64,000 bases of DNA from Clostridiaceae bacterium HFYG-1003 (lineage in GTDB: Bacteria > Bacillota > Clostridia > Clostridiales > Clostridiaceae): positions 1,897,558 to 1,961,557 of the forward strand of contig CP102060.1 of assembly GCA_024579835.1 (NCBI GenBank). The letters are read 5' to 3'. Under the pieces are notes generated by a model. That model was not told the DNA's origin, searched no databases, and saw only the letters and a program-made list of their open reading frames with translations. Positions 16,565-31,069 of this stretch are shown here, piece by piece (position 1 is the stretch's first letter; the number at the start of each line of letters is the position of its first letter). Made by a program: the position numbers and the translations under genes.

Positions 16565-18625
16565 CTAATCACGGCTCATCACTGTCACCGACAAAGGGCC
16601 TACTTGTATTTTGCCGTTGTTACAATTCAAAGTGGACGGCAGCTTTGGAACGCTCAGATCATGAACCAGGATCTTCCAGTTTCCCTTTGGAACATCTGCC
16701 GACTGTGCTTTTTCATGGCTGTTGATCAGGATCAGCAGTTCAGCGGTGCGATTGCGAAGGCGTAGGCAAATCATACCTCCCCGGTTATGCATAAGGTCGG
16801 ATGATGCTTTGATTGCCTGATAATCCCTAAGGCGCAGGAGGCTGTTCTCCCGTCTCAGGTGAATAAGACCCTTAACGTATTCAACGGTCGACCGATACTT
16901 GTCCTGGCGCAGCCAGTCAAACTGATTCACCGCGTCGGTGGAGCGATAACTGTTTTCGACGCCCGACTTGGTCCGGAGGAATTCCTGTCCGCCATGGATG
17001 AAGGGTATGCCCTGAGCCAGCAGAACAAGCGAGGTTGCCAGCGTATGCCGTCGGACTCTCACCTCCTCGGAGTCCCTGGGATTGGTGAGCAGCAGTTTGT
17101 CATACAATGTAAGATTATCATGAGCTTCCACGTACTGAATCAGCTGGTCTGGCCCCAGATAGGAAGGGCCATGATGACCATCCGACCGTCCCAGCAGGTT
17201 GTGAGCAACTTCCTTCTGATCCCGATGCTCTCCGGAAATAAACCCCCGCTGCGCGAAGTCAAACGTGGAACCTTTGACTGAGTCTCTCATTGAATCGTTG
17301 AAATGGGCGATCCGGGGCATCTTCTGAGCATTTCCCTGCCAGGCTTTGTCTGCATCCGGCAGCTCAGTGCCAAGATTCCAGCCCTCCCCTAAGAGAATGA
17401 TCGAGGGGTCAATCTGATCGAGCATATGACGTGCTTCATTCATGGTTTCCACATCATGAATGCCCATGAGGTCGAAGCGGAACCCATCCAAATGAAATTC
17501 TTCTGCCCAGTAGCGCAGCGAATCCAGGATGTATTTTCTCATCATGCGGCGCTCAGAAGCCGTGTCATTGCCAACTCCAGTTCCATTTGCCAGTTTTCCG
17601 GTTTGATCATAACGAAAAAAGTAACCCGGAGCAGTTTTATGCAGCGGATGATCTGATACTTCATAAACATGGTTATAGACGACATCCATAATGACGCGCA
17701 GTCCTGCATCATGCAGCCCCTTGATCATCTGCTTCAGTTCGAGGATTCGACAGGCCGGATCCATCGGATTCGTAGCGTAGGAACCTTCCGGTGTGTTAAA
17801 GTTTTTGGGATCATAGCCCCAGTTATAACCAGTCTGCGGGCTGATTTCATCCACCGTCGCAAAGTCATACATTGGCAAAATCTGAACATGGGTGATTCCC
17901 AGGCTTGTCAGATAATCCAGACCCGTTGCTGAACCATTGGGATTTTTGGTGCCGGTCTCCACAACTCCGAGAAATTTACCGCGCCGGTCGATTCCTGAAT
18001 GCGGATCCATGGAGAAATCCCGAATGTGCATCTCATAAATAACAGCATCTGTCGGATAACTGAATGGCGGCATTCGATAAAATCCTTCCAGATAAACGGT
18101 GTCAGGATCCAATATGACCGAACGATCTCCGCCAACTGTCACCGCTCTGGCATATGGGTCTGCTGTTGAATGACCTGTTCCGTCGGAAAAGGTCAGATGA
18201 TAGGTATAGGAAGTTTCATGCTGATCGTTTGTCAGTTCCGCCTCCCAGACCCCTGCATCAGTCTGATACATCTCGACGCGGGAAGCTATTTGAGCCAATG
18301 GCTCAAGCGACTCCCAGACCTCTACCGTAACTTCCTGGGCAGTCGGAGCCCACAAACGCAGGATGGTCCGATCTTTTCCATAAAAAGCTCCCAGGCGGCC
18401 GGGATAATAAAACCGTTCATCAAATTCCTTTGTCCGTACCAGACTGCCGCTGATTGTCGCAAACTTCCCAAAGCGGGTTTTAACCAGTACCGGTTCGGCC
18501 ATGGGCATATCGTCAGTCGTCTCAACCAGGTCCTTACGGCGGACATGATACGGCTCATCGCGGATCTCATCCTTTAGAACTTGTTTTGATAACTCCATTT
18601 GTTGTAGTTCATCTCGATCATTCAA
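16565..18625 (-). CDS. Type I pullulanase (GH13)
   Basis: 686 aa, no signal peptide, so intracellular. An N-terminal CBM48-like domain (about residues 85-180: LRLWAPTAQEVTVEVWES) precedes the GH13 barrel. YNWGYDPKNFN is the type I pullulanase signature. Catalytic residues: Asp nucleophile in DGFRFDLMG, Glu in LLGEGWN, and Asp in YVEAHDN. It cleaves alpha-1,6 bonds of limit dextrins or glycogen, equivalent to Bacillus AmyX. The frame opens at a TTG (18625) with AAGGA 14 bp upstream; an ATG 11 codons in is an alternative. It has its own promoter region, divergent from the hydrolase gene. Confidence 0.93.
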   Translation of the reverse strand: MNDRDELQQMELSKQVLKDEIRDEPYHVRRKDLVETTDDMPMAEPVLVKTRFGKFATISGSLVRTKEFDERFYYPGRLGAFYGKDRTILRLWAPTAQEVTVEVWESLEPLAQIASRVEMYQTDAGVWEAELTNDQHETSYTYHLTFSDGTGHSTADPYARAVTVGGDRSVILDPDTVYLEGFYRMPPFSYPTDAVIYEMHIRDFSMDPHSGIDRRGKFLGVVETGTKNPNGSATGLDYLTSLGITHVQILPMYDFATVDEISPQTGYNWGYDPKNFNTPEGSYATNPMDPACRILELKQMIKGLHDAGLRVIMDVVYNHVYEVSDHPLHKTAPGYFFRYDQTGKLANGTGVGNDTASERRMMRKYILDSLRYWAEEFHLDGFRFDLMGIHDVETMNEARHMLDQIDPSIILLGEGWNLGTELPDADKAWQGNAQKMPRIAHFNDSMRDSVKGSTFDFAQRGFISGEHRDQKEVAHNLLGRSDGHHGPSYLGPDQLIQYVEAHDNLTLYDKLLLTNPRDSEEVRVRRHTLATSLVLLAQGIPFIHGGQEFLRTKSGVENSYRSTDAVNQFDWLRQDKYRSTVEYVKGLIHLRRENSLLRLRDYQAIKASSDLMHNRGGMICLRLRNRTAELLILINSHEKAQSADVPKGNWKILVHDLSVPKLPSTLNCNNGKIQVGPLSVTVMSRD

Positions 18626-18790
18626 AATTATTACCCATTCCTTGTTCAGATTTCACCTTGGAAGACGAACGATTCTAAATTGAATTCTCTCAAATTATAG
18701 CAAGGATCCTGGATTCATTCCATTCCGTTTTTTCTTTTGTCATTTTTATTATGACCTGCACTTTCGCTCAATCTCAAAAATTATCATAAA

Positions 18791-18825
18791 CGGTGTATTT
18801 TTACACCGCATATGTTTGCTATAAT
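18791..18825 (+). promoter_or_regulatory. Extended -10 promoter with overlapping palindrome
   Basis: TGC-TATAAT (18817-18825) is an extended -10 element. The -35 position is covered by CGGTGTA-TTTT-TACACCG (18791-18808), a perfect 7-bp-arm palindrome. This is a typical repressor-site layout for the downstream hydrolase gene; the repressor is unknown. Confidence 0.55.
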
Positions 18826-18861
18826 GAAACTGGAACGAAACTTTACACTGGAGGTATGTAC

Positions 18862-20022
18862 ATGAAACCTTGGCGCAAAACAATGTCGGTGGCCATGATG
18901 GCAGCAATCCCGCTGGCCTACCACCGCCTCTATAAAAAAACCTTCGGCAATCGCAGCGAATCCCAGCAAATGAAAGTTCTTCCCAACATCGAGCACCCGG
19001 AGAATGATTTCTTTCTGGAAGAATCGGGGTATGCCCAGTCCATGAACGATATCGTTCTGCCCTACCTGGCCCAGCGGGAGACCCGCGCTTACTATCAGAC
19101 CACCCATCAGATTCATTATGCCCGATATCAGGCTGATACCCCCACCGCCAGCGTGGTCATATCTCATGGCTATGCCGAAGAGATTGATCGCTATGCTGAA
19201 CCAATCTATTACTTTCTCAAAATGGGCTACAATGTTTTTATCCCTGAACACTTCGGCCATGGAAAATCAGAAGCTGGCGTGTCTGATCCCACGCTTATTT
19301 GGGTGGATGATTTTGATACCTATTCATTTGACTTTTATCGCTTTATTCAAGATGTGGTCCGGCCGGAAGATCAGGATCGTCCCGTCGTCTGCTTCGGTCA
19401 TTCCATGGGCGGGGCGGTGCTGGCCAGAACACTGCAGCTGTACAATGATTGCTGCAGCGCTGCCATCCTGAGCTCTCCCATGCTGCAGGTCCATTTATTC
19501 CAGGCAGAAAGTCTGATATTCCCCATAACCCAGGCAGTATCCAAAACCCCCTGGGCAAAAGCCCTGATCCCCGGAGAAACCCGCTTCACGAAGCAGCTGC
19601 CGGACGAGTTCAATCCGGAACGAGCCGCCATGCGCTGTCAGGTTCGGGGGGAGTATGTGCACAGACTTCGATGGGATGAGGCGAAACAGCCCAGGTATGC
19701 GGTTTCCTGGGGCTGGCTCAGCGAATCACTGAAAGCCGGGCATGAGATCGTTAAACCAGAAAATGTAAGAAAGATCAATGTCCCAATGCTGATGTTCCAG
19801 TCCGAAACCGACTGGTATGTTGATGCCAGGGGGATGTATGAATTTGCCGAACATGCCAAAAACCTTGATTTCTACCAAGTACCAAATACGCTCCATGAAA
19901 TCTACTCCGAGTCCAATGAAGTCATCATTCCCTATTTCAATAGAATTCATCATTTTATTGAAGAAACGGTAGCCCGACAGCTTACTGAACATCAAAGCGT
20001 TTCGATCCCGTCCGGATATTAA
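18862..20022 (+). CDS. Alpha/beta hydrolase, lysophospholipase-like
   Basis: 386 aa from the ATG at 18862, which is 7 bp after GGAGG; the frame itself opens earlier. VISHGYAEEIDRYAEPIYYFLKMGYNVFIPEHFGHGKS is the oxyanion and strand-4 region of PldB-type monoacylglycerol lipases. The nucleophile is in CFGHSMGGAVLA, the acid probably in MFQSETDWYVD, and the His in NTLHEIYSE. It hydrolyses carboxyl esters, probably of lipids. The N-terminus (TMSVAMMAAIPLAYHRLYKK) is mildly hydrophobic but not a clear signal peptide. It is followed by a strong terminator. Confidence 0.9.
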   Translation: MKPWRKTMSVAMMAAIPLAYHRLYKKTFGNRSESQQMKVLPNIEHPENDFFLEESGYAQSMNDIVLPYLAQRETRAYYQTTHQIHYARYQADTPTASVVISHGYAEEIDRYAEPIYYFLKMGYNVFIPEHFGHGKSEAGVSDPTLIWVDDFDTYSFDFYRFIQDVVRPEDQDRPVVCFGHSMGGAVLARTLQLYNDCCSAAILSSPMLQVHLFQAESLIFPITQAVSKTPWAKALIPGETRFTKQLPDEFNPERAAMRCQVRGEYVHRLRWDEAKQPRYAVSWGWLSESLKAGHEIVKPENVRKINVPMLMFQSETDWYVDARGMYEFAEHAKNLDFYQVPNTLHEIYSESNEVIIPYFNRIHHFIEETVARQLTEHQSVSIPSGY

Positions 20023-20140
20023 GCAAAAAATTCTTTCCGTCTGCCTGACATCTCATTTGCTTTTCGATGGGCTGGCGATAATCGAGATCCTGTATTACGC
20101 TGTAATAAGAAACCGTTCAGGTTAACACAAGAAGACGAAA

Positions 20141-20177
20141 CATCAGAGATTCAGCTCATCCAGCTGAATCTCTGATG
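20141..20177. terminator. Bidirectional terminator
   Basis: A 16-bp perfect stem CATCAGAGATTCAGCT with a 5-nt loop, between convergent genes (hydrolase on plus, SWIM protein on minus). A short T-rich tail follows on the plus strand. Confidence 0.8.
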
Positions 20178-20198
20178 CTTTGTCTAACTATTTGGTTT

Positions 20199-21002
20199 TC
20201 ACTTTCCGGACTGTTTTCGACTTGCTTTTTCTCTCTGCTCTTTCGATCTGCTTTTATTTAAGTCAGATTCATCCCTAAGATTGATGATTGATCCCAGACC
20301 AAAGATTTTATCAATATCTTCTTCCGATATTTCGCGATTACTGGTAGAGCCGGCATGTTCCAGCATATGCTGGATTGTCAGATCCATACTGTTCCGAATC
20401 AGCTCATTTCCATCGCGCCCGCGAAGCTGGAAGAGCAGGATGGGATCCTGATCTAATCGGTTGGCAATCCCGTACAGAACTGCCGCCACATGCTTGCACA
20501 TACTGGCCCAGTCAGGGCAGCTGCAGGAAAAGTGAATCTGGGAAGGTGCCGGAAAAAGTCCGATGCGAGTATCAAATAAAAGGTTTTCCAGTTCCAATGG
20601 AAATTTTCCTTTCAGCAATTCGTCCAGCGAAGTGATTTTATTCTGAGTGAATTTGGTAATTGCCTGCCACTGCGCATCGGTAATTCCATCAATTCGAATC
20701 TCCACCTGATATGGTTTGGCTCTCGAGCCCTGAACCAGCGCTGTTGCTTCCATTGGCCGGATCTTCAAATCAAGTACTGCATTACTGCGAACATAGGATT
20801 TTCCTCGCCCAATCCGATTGCTGTAATCCGCATACCGTTCCAGATTTTTCATCCAGGACTTCCCCCACCAGGTTTTTGCAATCGCAGTTCCGGAGATGAC
20901 AACAGGTTCCAGATCCGACCGTTTTTTTTCGAGCTTGGCCAGCGACTTTGCTGCCTTAATTCTTTTTTCATCAGCGCTGACATAACGTTTTCCATAACTC
21001 AT
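20199..21002 (-). CDS. SWIM zinc-finger protein (YwqB-like)
   Basis: 267 aa. The SWIM motif is FSCSCPDWASMCKHVAAVLYG (CxC...CxH) at about residues 158-180. The N-terminal half (ISGTAIAKTWWGKSWMKNLERYADYSNRIGRGKSYVRSNAVLDLKI) is the usual companion region of bacterial SWIM proteins. The gene overlaps the SNF2 helicase gene by 4 bp (ATGA), so the two are translationally coupled. In Bacillus the pair is ywqA/ywqB, and in other species the two are fused. A DNA-repair or remodelling role is inferred from the partner. The C-terminus is lysine-rich. Confidence 0.9.
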   Translation of the reverse strand: MSYGKRYVSADEKRIKAAKSLAKLEKKRSDLEPVVISGTAIAKTWWGKSWMKNLERYADYSNRIGRGKSYVRSNAVLDLKIRPMEATALVQGSRAKPYQVEIRIDGITDAQWQAITKFTQNKITSLDELLKGKFPLELENLLFDTRIGLFPAPSQIHFSCSCPDWASMCKHVAAVLYGIANRLDQDPILLFQLRGRDGNELIRNSMDLTIQHMLEHAGSTSNREISEEDIDKIFGLGSIINLRDESDLNKSRSKEQREKASRKQSGK

Positions 21003-23638
21003 GCCTGCTCACCTCCCAGCGCAAATAAATGGAGCAGTTCTTTATTGGAATATTCAGTAATCCACTGTTCTCCTACGTCGGACAGAATGTCTCCTGACAG
21101 TTTGATTTTGCTCTGGATCAGCTCATCAATTTTTTCTTCAATAGTTCCTCTGGTTATAAACTTATGAACCATCACATTCTTTTCCTGTCCGATCCGATAC
21201 GCTCGATCCGTTGCCTGATTTTCTACTGCTGGATTCCACCAGCGGTCAAAGTGAACCACATGGTTGGCTGCAGTCAGATTAAGTCCGACTCCGCCAGCCT
21301 TTAACGAAAGTACCATGTAGGGAACATATTGTTCACCATTGAACTGATCCACCAGTTTTTTACGCTGTTGAACCGGCGTTCCCCCATGCAGGATCAGACC
21401 CTGTCCCCCGAAGATTTCCGCTAGAAATTCGGATAACGGTGCTGTCATCTCTTGAAACTGGGTAAATACCAGGACACGTTCTCTTTTTTCATAGATTGTT
21501 TCGCAGATTTCCCGCAGTGACTCAAATTTCCCACTGTAATCCGGCTTGTAATCGTCCTTCCCTAAATAATGATCCGGATGATTGCATATCTGCTTGAACT
21601 TGACAAGACTGGATAGCACGATCCCTTTCCGCTGGATCCCTTCCGCCTGACTGAGTCCTTGTTCCAACTCCTTCAACAGCTGCTGATATAACCCAATTTG
21701 TCGTTTCGATAGCGTCGTATAGTCTCTGATTTCGATCTTATCCGGAAGGTCGGAAATAATCGTTCGATCAGTCTTAAGCCGGCGGAGCAGGAATGGCTGA
21801 ATGATCTGTCTCAATCGACCGTACCCATCCATATCTGTCGCAAGTTTTTTGCTAAAGGCAGTAAACTCTTTCATGCTGCCAAGCATTCCCGGGTTGAGGA
21901 AATCAAACAATGACCATAGATCACTGAGCCGGTTCTCAATCGGAGTTCCGGTTAAAGCCAGTCGATGCCGCGCCGGGATTGCCTTGATTGCCTTGGTCTG
22001 CTTTGTCCCTGGATTCTTTATGGCCTGTGCCTCATCCAGGATTAAGCACTCCCACGTTTCCTCGTGCAGCTCAGTCAGTCTGACCGCCATCTGATATGTA
22101 GTAATGTAGAGAAAATGCCCGGCCTCAAGCTTAATTTCAGTCTCTTTCGATTCGCTGCGGTGGAGGATCTTGTATGGCAGCTCAGGAGCAAATCGTTCCA
22201 GTTCCTTTTGCCAGTTACCAATCAGTGACGCAGGCAAAATTAAAAGAACCGGTCCCATGCTCGACTGTCTGATTTCTTCGAGGAACGCAATAATCTGAAT
22301 TGTTTTTCCAAGACCCATATCGTCTGCCAGACAAGCGCCAAGTTTGAGTTTGTGAAGCTGATGCAGCCAGCGAAAGCCTATTTCCTGATACGGGCGCAGT
22401 TGAGCATGAACTGTGTCAGGAATTCCCTCCGGTGCTAACATCCCCGGATGTGTCAGCTGTGTTATCAGTTCCTTCATCCAGTCCCCATGAGAAATTGAGA
22501 CTGTAACATCATCATTCTGATCAGGCAGGATTCTCCTTAGGTCAAGCTCTAATTGGATTGCTTCCGCAAAAGTCAGCTGTTCGCCTTTTTTTTGCTCCAT
22601 CTGACCCATATACTGGAGGATCGCTTCAATTTTCGAACGATCCACCTCAATCCATTTGCCTTTATACTGCACAAGTCCTTGCGCCATTGATAGAAACTGA
22701 CGGAGCTCATCGGCTGAAACTGAGTCATCGCCCAAACACAATTCAGGAGTAAAATCCAGGATTGCATCCATGCCTACCTTTGATGGGGCATCCTTCCCTA
22801 GTTTTATTTGAACTTGGAATTTATTTCGCTTGCGTCGCCACCAGTCAGGAATACGACACATAATGCCCGCTTCTTCATAGAGCGGAAGTTCCTTCAAAAA
22901 CTGGTAAGCTTCTTCAATACTGAATTTCAAGGGCCGGAAAAGTTCTCCGGAATCCATCAGCGATGAGATCAGACTGCTTTTCTCCGCAGCCTGAATAACA
23001 GAGCGAATCAGGGCCAACAGTTTCTGATCATCGCCCTCAAATTCGCCCAGAGCATTTTTTAAGGGAGTATGGACCGCTCGCTTGCTGCGCTCAGGCTTAG
23101 TGGAGTAGGTTGCTAAGAATGCAAAGGGATACTCCGGATCAGTCTGTTCGACGAGATGGAAAAACACTCGGCCCACAACTTGGAAATGAGCCTGTCGATC
23201 GGTAAAATACTGGGTTACTGAACCCTCATATAGTCGAATTTGACTTCTGAAGATTTCTGACAGATTTTCCCACAATTTTTTCAGCCAGGTCTCGTCAATA
23301 TACTCCATGCCAACCGCAAATGGAATTTCCCTGGCGGCTAATTCTATTTTTTCGGGTGTCAGTTCAACTTCGATTTGATCGCGATCCAGTTCTATTCCGG
23401 GATATTGACTGACCGTGTTCAAAAAATCCGCAGCAAAGCGGATCAGGTAAGAAAGTGCTGGCGAATGCCAGTCTGCCTCGCCCTGAAAAGCCAAGTCATA
23501 TAAGGTATTTATTCTGTTTTCCTTCAATCTTGCTGCCCATTTCAGAACAACTTCGTTTGAATCACTCGCAGGCTCATCTGCCTGAAAGGAGTGCGGTGTA
23601 AAATATATGTTCAGCGTTTCTGTCTTTGCCTTGGCCAT
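20999..23638 (-). CDS. SNF2-family DNA helicase/translocase (YwqA-like)
   Basis: 879 aa. The N-terminal 400 residues form the SNF2-associated region of bacterial HepA/YwqA proteins. Helicase motifs follow: I in ADDMGLGKTIQIIAFL, II in LILDEAQAIKN (DEAQ), III in LALTGTPIENRLSDLW, V in LSLKAGGVGLNLTAANHVVHFDRWWNPAVE, and VI in QATDRAYRIGQ. It translocates on double-stranded DNA using ATP. First gene of a two-gene operon with the SWIM protein. The family is often found near stress or repair loci, but nothing else in this window points to its target. Confidence 0.93.
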   Translation of the reverse strand: MAKAKTETLNIYFTPHSFQADEPASDSNEVVLKWAARLKENRINTLYDLAFQGEADWHSPALSYLIRFAADFLNTVSQYPGIELDRDQIEVELTPEKIELAAREIPFAVGMEYIDETWLKKLWENLSEIFRSQIRLYEGSVTQYFTDRQAHFQVVGRVFFHLVEQTDPEYPFAFLATYSTKPERSKRAVHTPLKNALGEFEGDDQKLLALIRSVIQAAEKSSLISSLMDSGELFRPLKFSIEEAYQFLKELPLYEEAGIMCRIPDWWRRKRNKFQVQIKLGKDAPSKVGMDAILDFTPELCLGDDSVSADELRQFLSMAQGLVQYKGKWIEVDRSKIEAILQYMGQMEQKKGEQLTFAEAIQLELDLRRILPDQNDDVTVSISHGDWMKELITQLTHPGMLAPEGIPDTVHAQLRPYQEIGFRWLHQLHKLKLGACLADDMGLGKTIQIIAFLEEIRQSSMGPVLLILPASLIGNWQKELERFAPELPYKILHRSESKETEIKLEAGHFLYITTYQMAVRLTELHEETWECLILDEAQAIKNPGTKQTKAIKAIPARHRLALTGTPIENRLSDLWSLFDFLNPGMLGSMKEFTAFSKKLATDMDGYGRLRQIIQPFLLRRLKTDRTIISDLPDKIEIRDYTTLSKRQIGLYQQLLKELEQGLSQAEGIQRKGIVLSSLVKFKQICNHPDHYLGKDDYKPDYSGKFESLREICETIYEKRERVLVFTQFQEMTAPLSEFLAEIFGGQGLILHGGTPVQQRKKLVDQFNGEQYVPYMVLSLKAGGVGLNLTAANHVVHFDRWWNPAVENQATDRAYRIGQEKNVMVHKFITRGTIEEKIDELIQSKIKLSGDILSDVGEQWITEYSNKELLHLFALGGEQA

Positions 23639-23789
23639 TGGCTTGTTTCCGCTCCTTTTTATGTAATATCTGTTTGTCTTCCTTATTTTACCTCTTTCAT
23701 CATTTTACCTTTTTCATCGAATCCTGAACACTAGGGTTCATCCAGGCATCGGGTCCCTGGAACCACCATAAAACAGAATTGTATGCTCG

Positions 23790-23824
23790 AAAAAAAGCAC
23801 TCTGATTACTCAGAGTGCTTTTTT
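23790..23824 (-). terminator. Terminator of rRNA operon 1
   Basis: GCACTCTG-ATTACT-CAGAGTGC with A- and T-runs on both sides, immediately after 5S. The copy at 31892-31926 differs by one loop base. Confidence 0.9.
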
Positions 23825-23829
23825 CAAAA

Positions 23830-23944
23830 CCGGCGTCAACCTACTTTTCCACACAGCTTCCCGTGCAGTATCATCAGCACCATAAGGCTTAACCATCGTG
23901 TTCGGGATGGGAACGGGTGTAGCCCTTACAGTCATAAACACCGG
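23830..23944 (-). rRNA. rrf: 5S ribosomal RNA, operon 1
   Basis: About 115 nt. Its ends pair (CCGGTGTT with GACGCCGG). The internal CCCGTTCCCATCCCGAACAC stretch is the universal 5S core. It lies about 77 bp downstream of 23S. It differs from the second copy at position 23882 (A on the plus strand here, G at 31984). Confidence 0.93.
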
Positions 23945-24021
23945 ATTGGTTTGAGGTTTTATTGTTCCCTCAAGACTGCATATAGTTCTTCAAACGTAAT
24001 TCATCATTTTTAACTTGTTTA

Positions 24022-26904
<2,883 letters not shown>

Positions 26905-27245
26905 TTTTTCAAGTTAATTTTTGGCTCAAGGTTGGAGCTTTCGCTCCCCTTGACGTTTTTGAATTGTTGTCAATAACTTTTCAGTTAATGACTAACTTCT
27001 CAACGAAATTGTTTTTTCTACAATTTTGCTTTACGTTTTAAGAATATATGCAGTTTTCAAAGAACAATTGAGAAGAAAAAAATGCCCCACCTTCAAGAAG
27101 TCATTCTCATTAGCTGGTGTTGCAGCTGTTCTCTCAAGATTAAACAGAATACTTGGATGTACAAATCAGTAATCCTTTTATGGGAGATATCCGTGAAATG
27201 GATATCCTTTTATCTCATCCATGTTGCCATGGCTGTGACTCCCTA

Positions 27246-28751
<1,506 letters not shown>

Positions 28752-28897
28752 AAAGTTTGAACTAGCTTTTAGTCGATTTTTTAGTCTTGTCTGACTACTC
28801 AAAATGAATTGCTGGTTTGTTTTACCTTGTATTCTGTTTAATTTTCAAAGAACAGTTTGTTTTGTTTCGTTTCGTTGCCGCTTTAGGCGACTTCTAT

Positions 28898-28926
28898 ATC
28901 TTACCAAGCCCGCCGTTGAGTGTCAA
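28898..28926 (-). promoter_or_regulatory. Promoter of rRNA operon 1
   Basis: TTGACA (28921-28926), 17 bp, TAAGAT (28898-28903) on the minus strand, about 150 bp upstream of 16S. It lies just outside the region identical to operon 2. Confidence 0.8.
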
Positions 28927-28929
28927 CAC

Positions 28930-29660
28930 CTTTTTCAAAGTTTTTTTCAGGATCTTATTTTCTTCCCTGCCTTGCCACTCCCCGTTTCTTTCTCAAGAAC
29001 AGGACCGAAGTCAACTATATCAGCTGGGTTGCGGAAAGGCAACTGCTATTTTAAAATAACGATCCGCTTTCAGGAACTCATTTAATTCTAATGCAAATAC
29101 TCCATTTTTCCTATACTTATCCGAAATCTCCTAGCAATCTCTCAGGACAGCATCATCTGTCAATATCCAGGTTACTCTGCACGTACTCGCTCTGAATCCA
29201 GTATTATCTCGATTCAAGATTAATTATTACATTGATCCCCAATAAGACTTAGTCACAATGCATAAGTTCAATAGCCTCATTTCGTCTCACCAGTCAGGAT
29301 GGAGCGTCAGGAAATCGTAAAAATCAGATAAAATACCGCTCATCCCACCTTGCTGGTCCTGATCATACATTCGCCTGATTGCAAATTATTTTCTCCAAGC
29401 ACAAAAATCAAAAGTGAGCTGCACTTTCACTGACCTCAGACTCTCATCAGTGAGCAAGCAAAGTCTTTAATCATTTGATTGTACGTGATACCAGCTGAAG
29501 GACGCGGACAATTATTTTGCTAGTCAATATGAAATATCATCGTTATGTTACCCGGCTCAGGGATCACAGAGTTAGAATAGTAGTAAGCAACTTCGATCAT
29601 TCTACGCTTCAATCAATGATCCAAAACCCTGACAATTATTAATTATCTATCCGAAAGTGA
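28930..29660. other. About 730-bp gap upstream of rRNA operon 1, no gene seen
   Basis: AT-rich, stop-dense in all frames, no RNA or IS feature recognised. It contains one copy (29147-29163) of a 17-bp sequence repeated at 30827-30843. Confidence 0.5.
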
Positions 29661-29670
29661 GGTGAACTTT

Positions 29671-30201
29671 GTGATCAGATCCTCTGCCGTCATTCGCCGC
29701 ACTATGCTTGTATTAAGTTCTGTTTTCTTGCTATGTTTGAGCGGTTGTTCCCCATCAGTTCCTCAAGGGTTCTCAATCAACCTGACAAAAAATAAAATTC
29801 CGCCGGATCAGATGGAAGCTTTAAGCTATGTCGAGCCGGATGATCCTCCGCTAATATCTCAGAATGACATCACCGCCTATGACGCTCAGACTCATGCAAT
29901 TGAACTGACCGCTTCCGCATTCTCCCGCGTGAATCAAATGGTCAATCCCGTCAATGGAACTTCCTTTCTGGTCTGTGTCGATGCTTCACCCGTCTATTGG
30001 GGTGCACTGTGGTCACCATACTCATCCCTGTCCTTCAGCGGCGTAGTGATTCAGATCCCACCCGTCGCCGAGAAACCAAACACGATCAGACTCGAACTGG
30101 GTTATCCCAGTCCATCCGTTTATCAGGGGCAGGATCCCAGGGACAACGGAACGGTCCTTGAGGCCTTGGACAAAGACGGCAAATTGATCAATAAGCCTTG
30201 A
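29671..30201 (+). CDS. Small lipoprotein of unknown function between the rRNA operons
   Basis: 176 aa from the GTG at 29671, 6 bp after GAGGTG. The frame can be extended 9 bp to a GTG inside the ribosome site, which is not used. The signal peptide ends in LCLSGC (lipidated Cys26). The mature part of 150 aa has SYVEPDDPPLISQNDITAYDAQTHAIELTASAF, which resembles the start of secreted DUF-type domains found in Gram-positive lipoproteins, but I do not recognise a named family. Single gene on the plus strand, opposite to the rRNA operons that flank it. Confidence 0.75.
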   Translation: MIRSSAVIRRTMLVLSSVFLLCLSGCSPSVPQGFSINLTKNKIPPDQMEALSYVEPDDPPLISQNDITAYDAQTHAIELTASAFSRVNQMVNPVNGTSFLVCVDASPVYWGALWSPYSSLSFSGVVIQIPPVAEKPNTIRLELGYPSPSVYQGQDPRDNGTVLEALDKDGKLINKP

Positions 30202-31069
30202 CCAACCTGTGATTGCTTATATGACAAAGGCAGTATGCTGAGATGACCAGTAATCGAATCAACCGCAAACTGCCTCACTATTCCAGATTACATTCCAGGA
30301 TTCTTTCCACCATACGTTCTCTCTCATAGTGTCAACAATCCCGGCTCTCCCGTTCTCGTCCTGTTTCTGCCCCAATGCGAACAGTCACCGGATATCGTTT
30401 GTTGGAGTGCTCAAGCTTGTGTCAGCGTAAAGACAGTTGCGACTGCAAACATGTGGTACCGGTGAGCTCTCCAAGTATCATTGGTACAGCTTGCTTTGGT
30501 GGTTCCGGCTGCATCAACAAGCTCTGTCACATCCCCTGGAGGTTTCGTGAGGAACTCACTCCTAGTATAATCATGGAGAAAGACGCAATATTGCCATTAC
30601 AAGATGTAATGGATGGACAATCCAATGTTGAATAAATGATAAATTCTGACCAGTTCTGCCCGGTGATCGGACGGATAACATGCCAGGGTCAGTTTTTTCA
30701 TCGAAAACGTCGCTGGGTTTCATTCCAAACGAACTCAGTACATCTATTTTATGTCTCAACGTTCATAAAAATCGTGTCGATGTGATTCGAATGCCTCTGG
30801 AACCGGATTCTGGCGATCAGCTGCCAACAGCATCATCTGTCAACGTCTGAAATCAGTCAACGTCTCACGTTTCGACAACCAGGGGATCAAACCTGGTTTT
30901 TGAGATCCTGGTCTATAGCAATAGAAAGATTCAGATTTTCAGAATGCCTGCAGTGTTTTCCATAACCCATTATATTCTGAAAGAAAAGCAAAAGTAGATG
31001 AAAAAGTTTAAACCAACAAAGCGGCTAACGCCGCCTGTCGTACCTCGCGTGTTTATTCAGGCTCTGGTA
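30202..31069. other. 868-bp gap, no supported gene
   Basis: No frame has a ribosome site plus a recognisable product; the longest plus-strand frame (86 codons from 30375) is Cys-rich but unsupported. It holds the second 17-bp repeat copy (30827-30843). It may be decayed mobile DNA, given the IS91-like remnant beside it. Confidence 0.45.

Noticed and set aside
26905-27245. Possible tRNA in the 16S-23S spacer
   Set aside because: No T-loop or acceptor pairing is present; only processing-type hairpins are seen.
30375-30635. 86-codon Cys-rich frame between the rRNA operons
   Set aside because: No ribosome site, no recognisable domain, surrounded by non-coding DNA.
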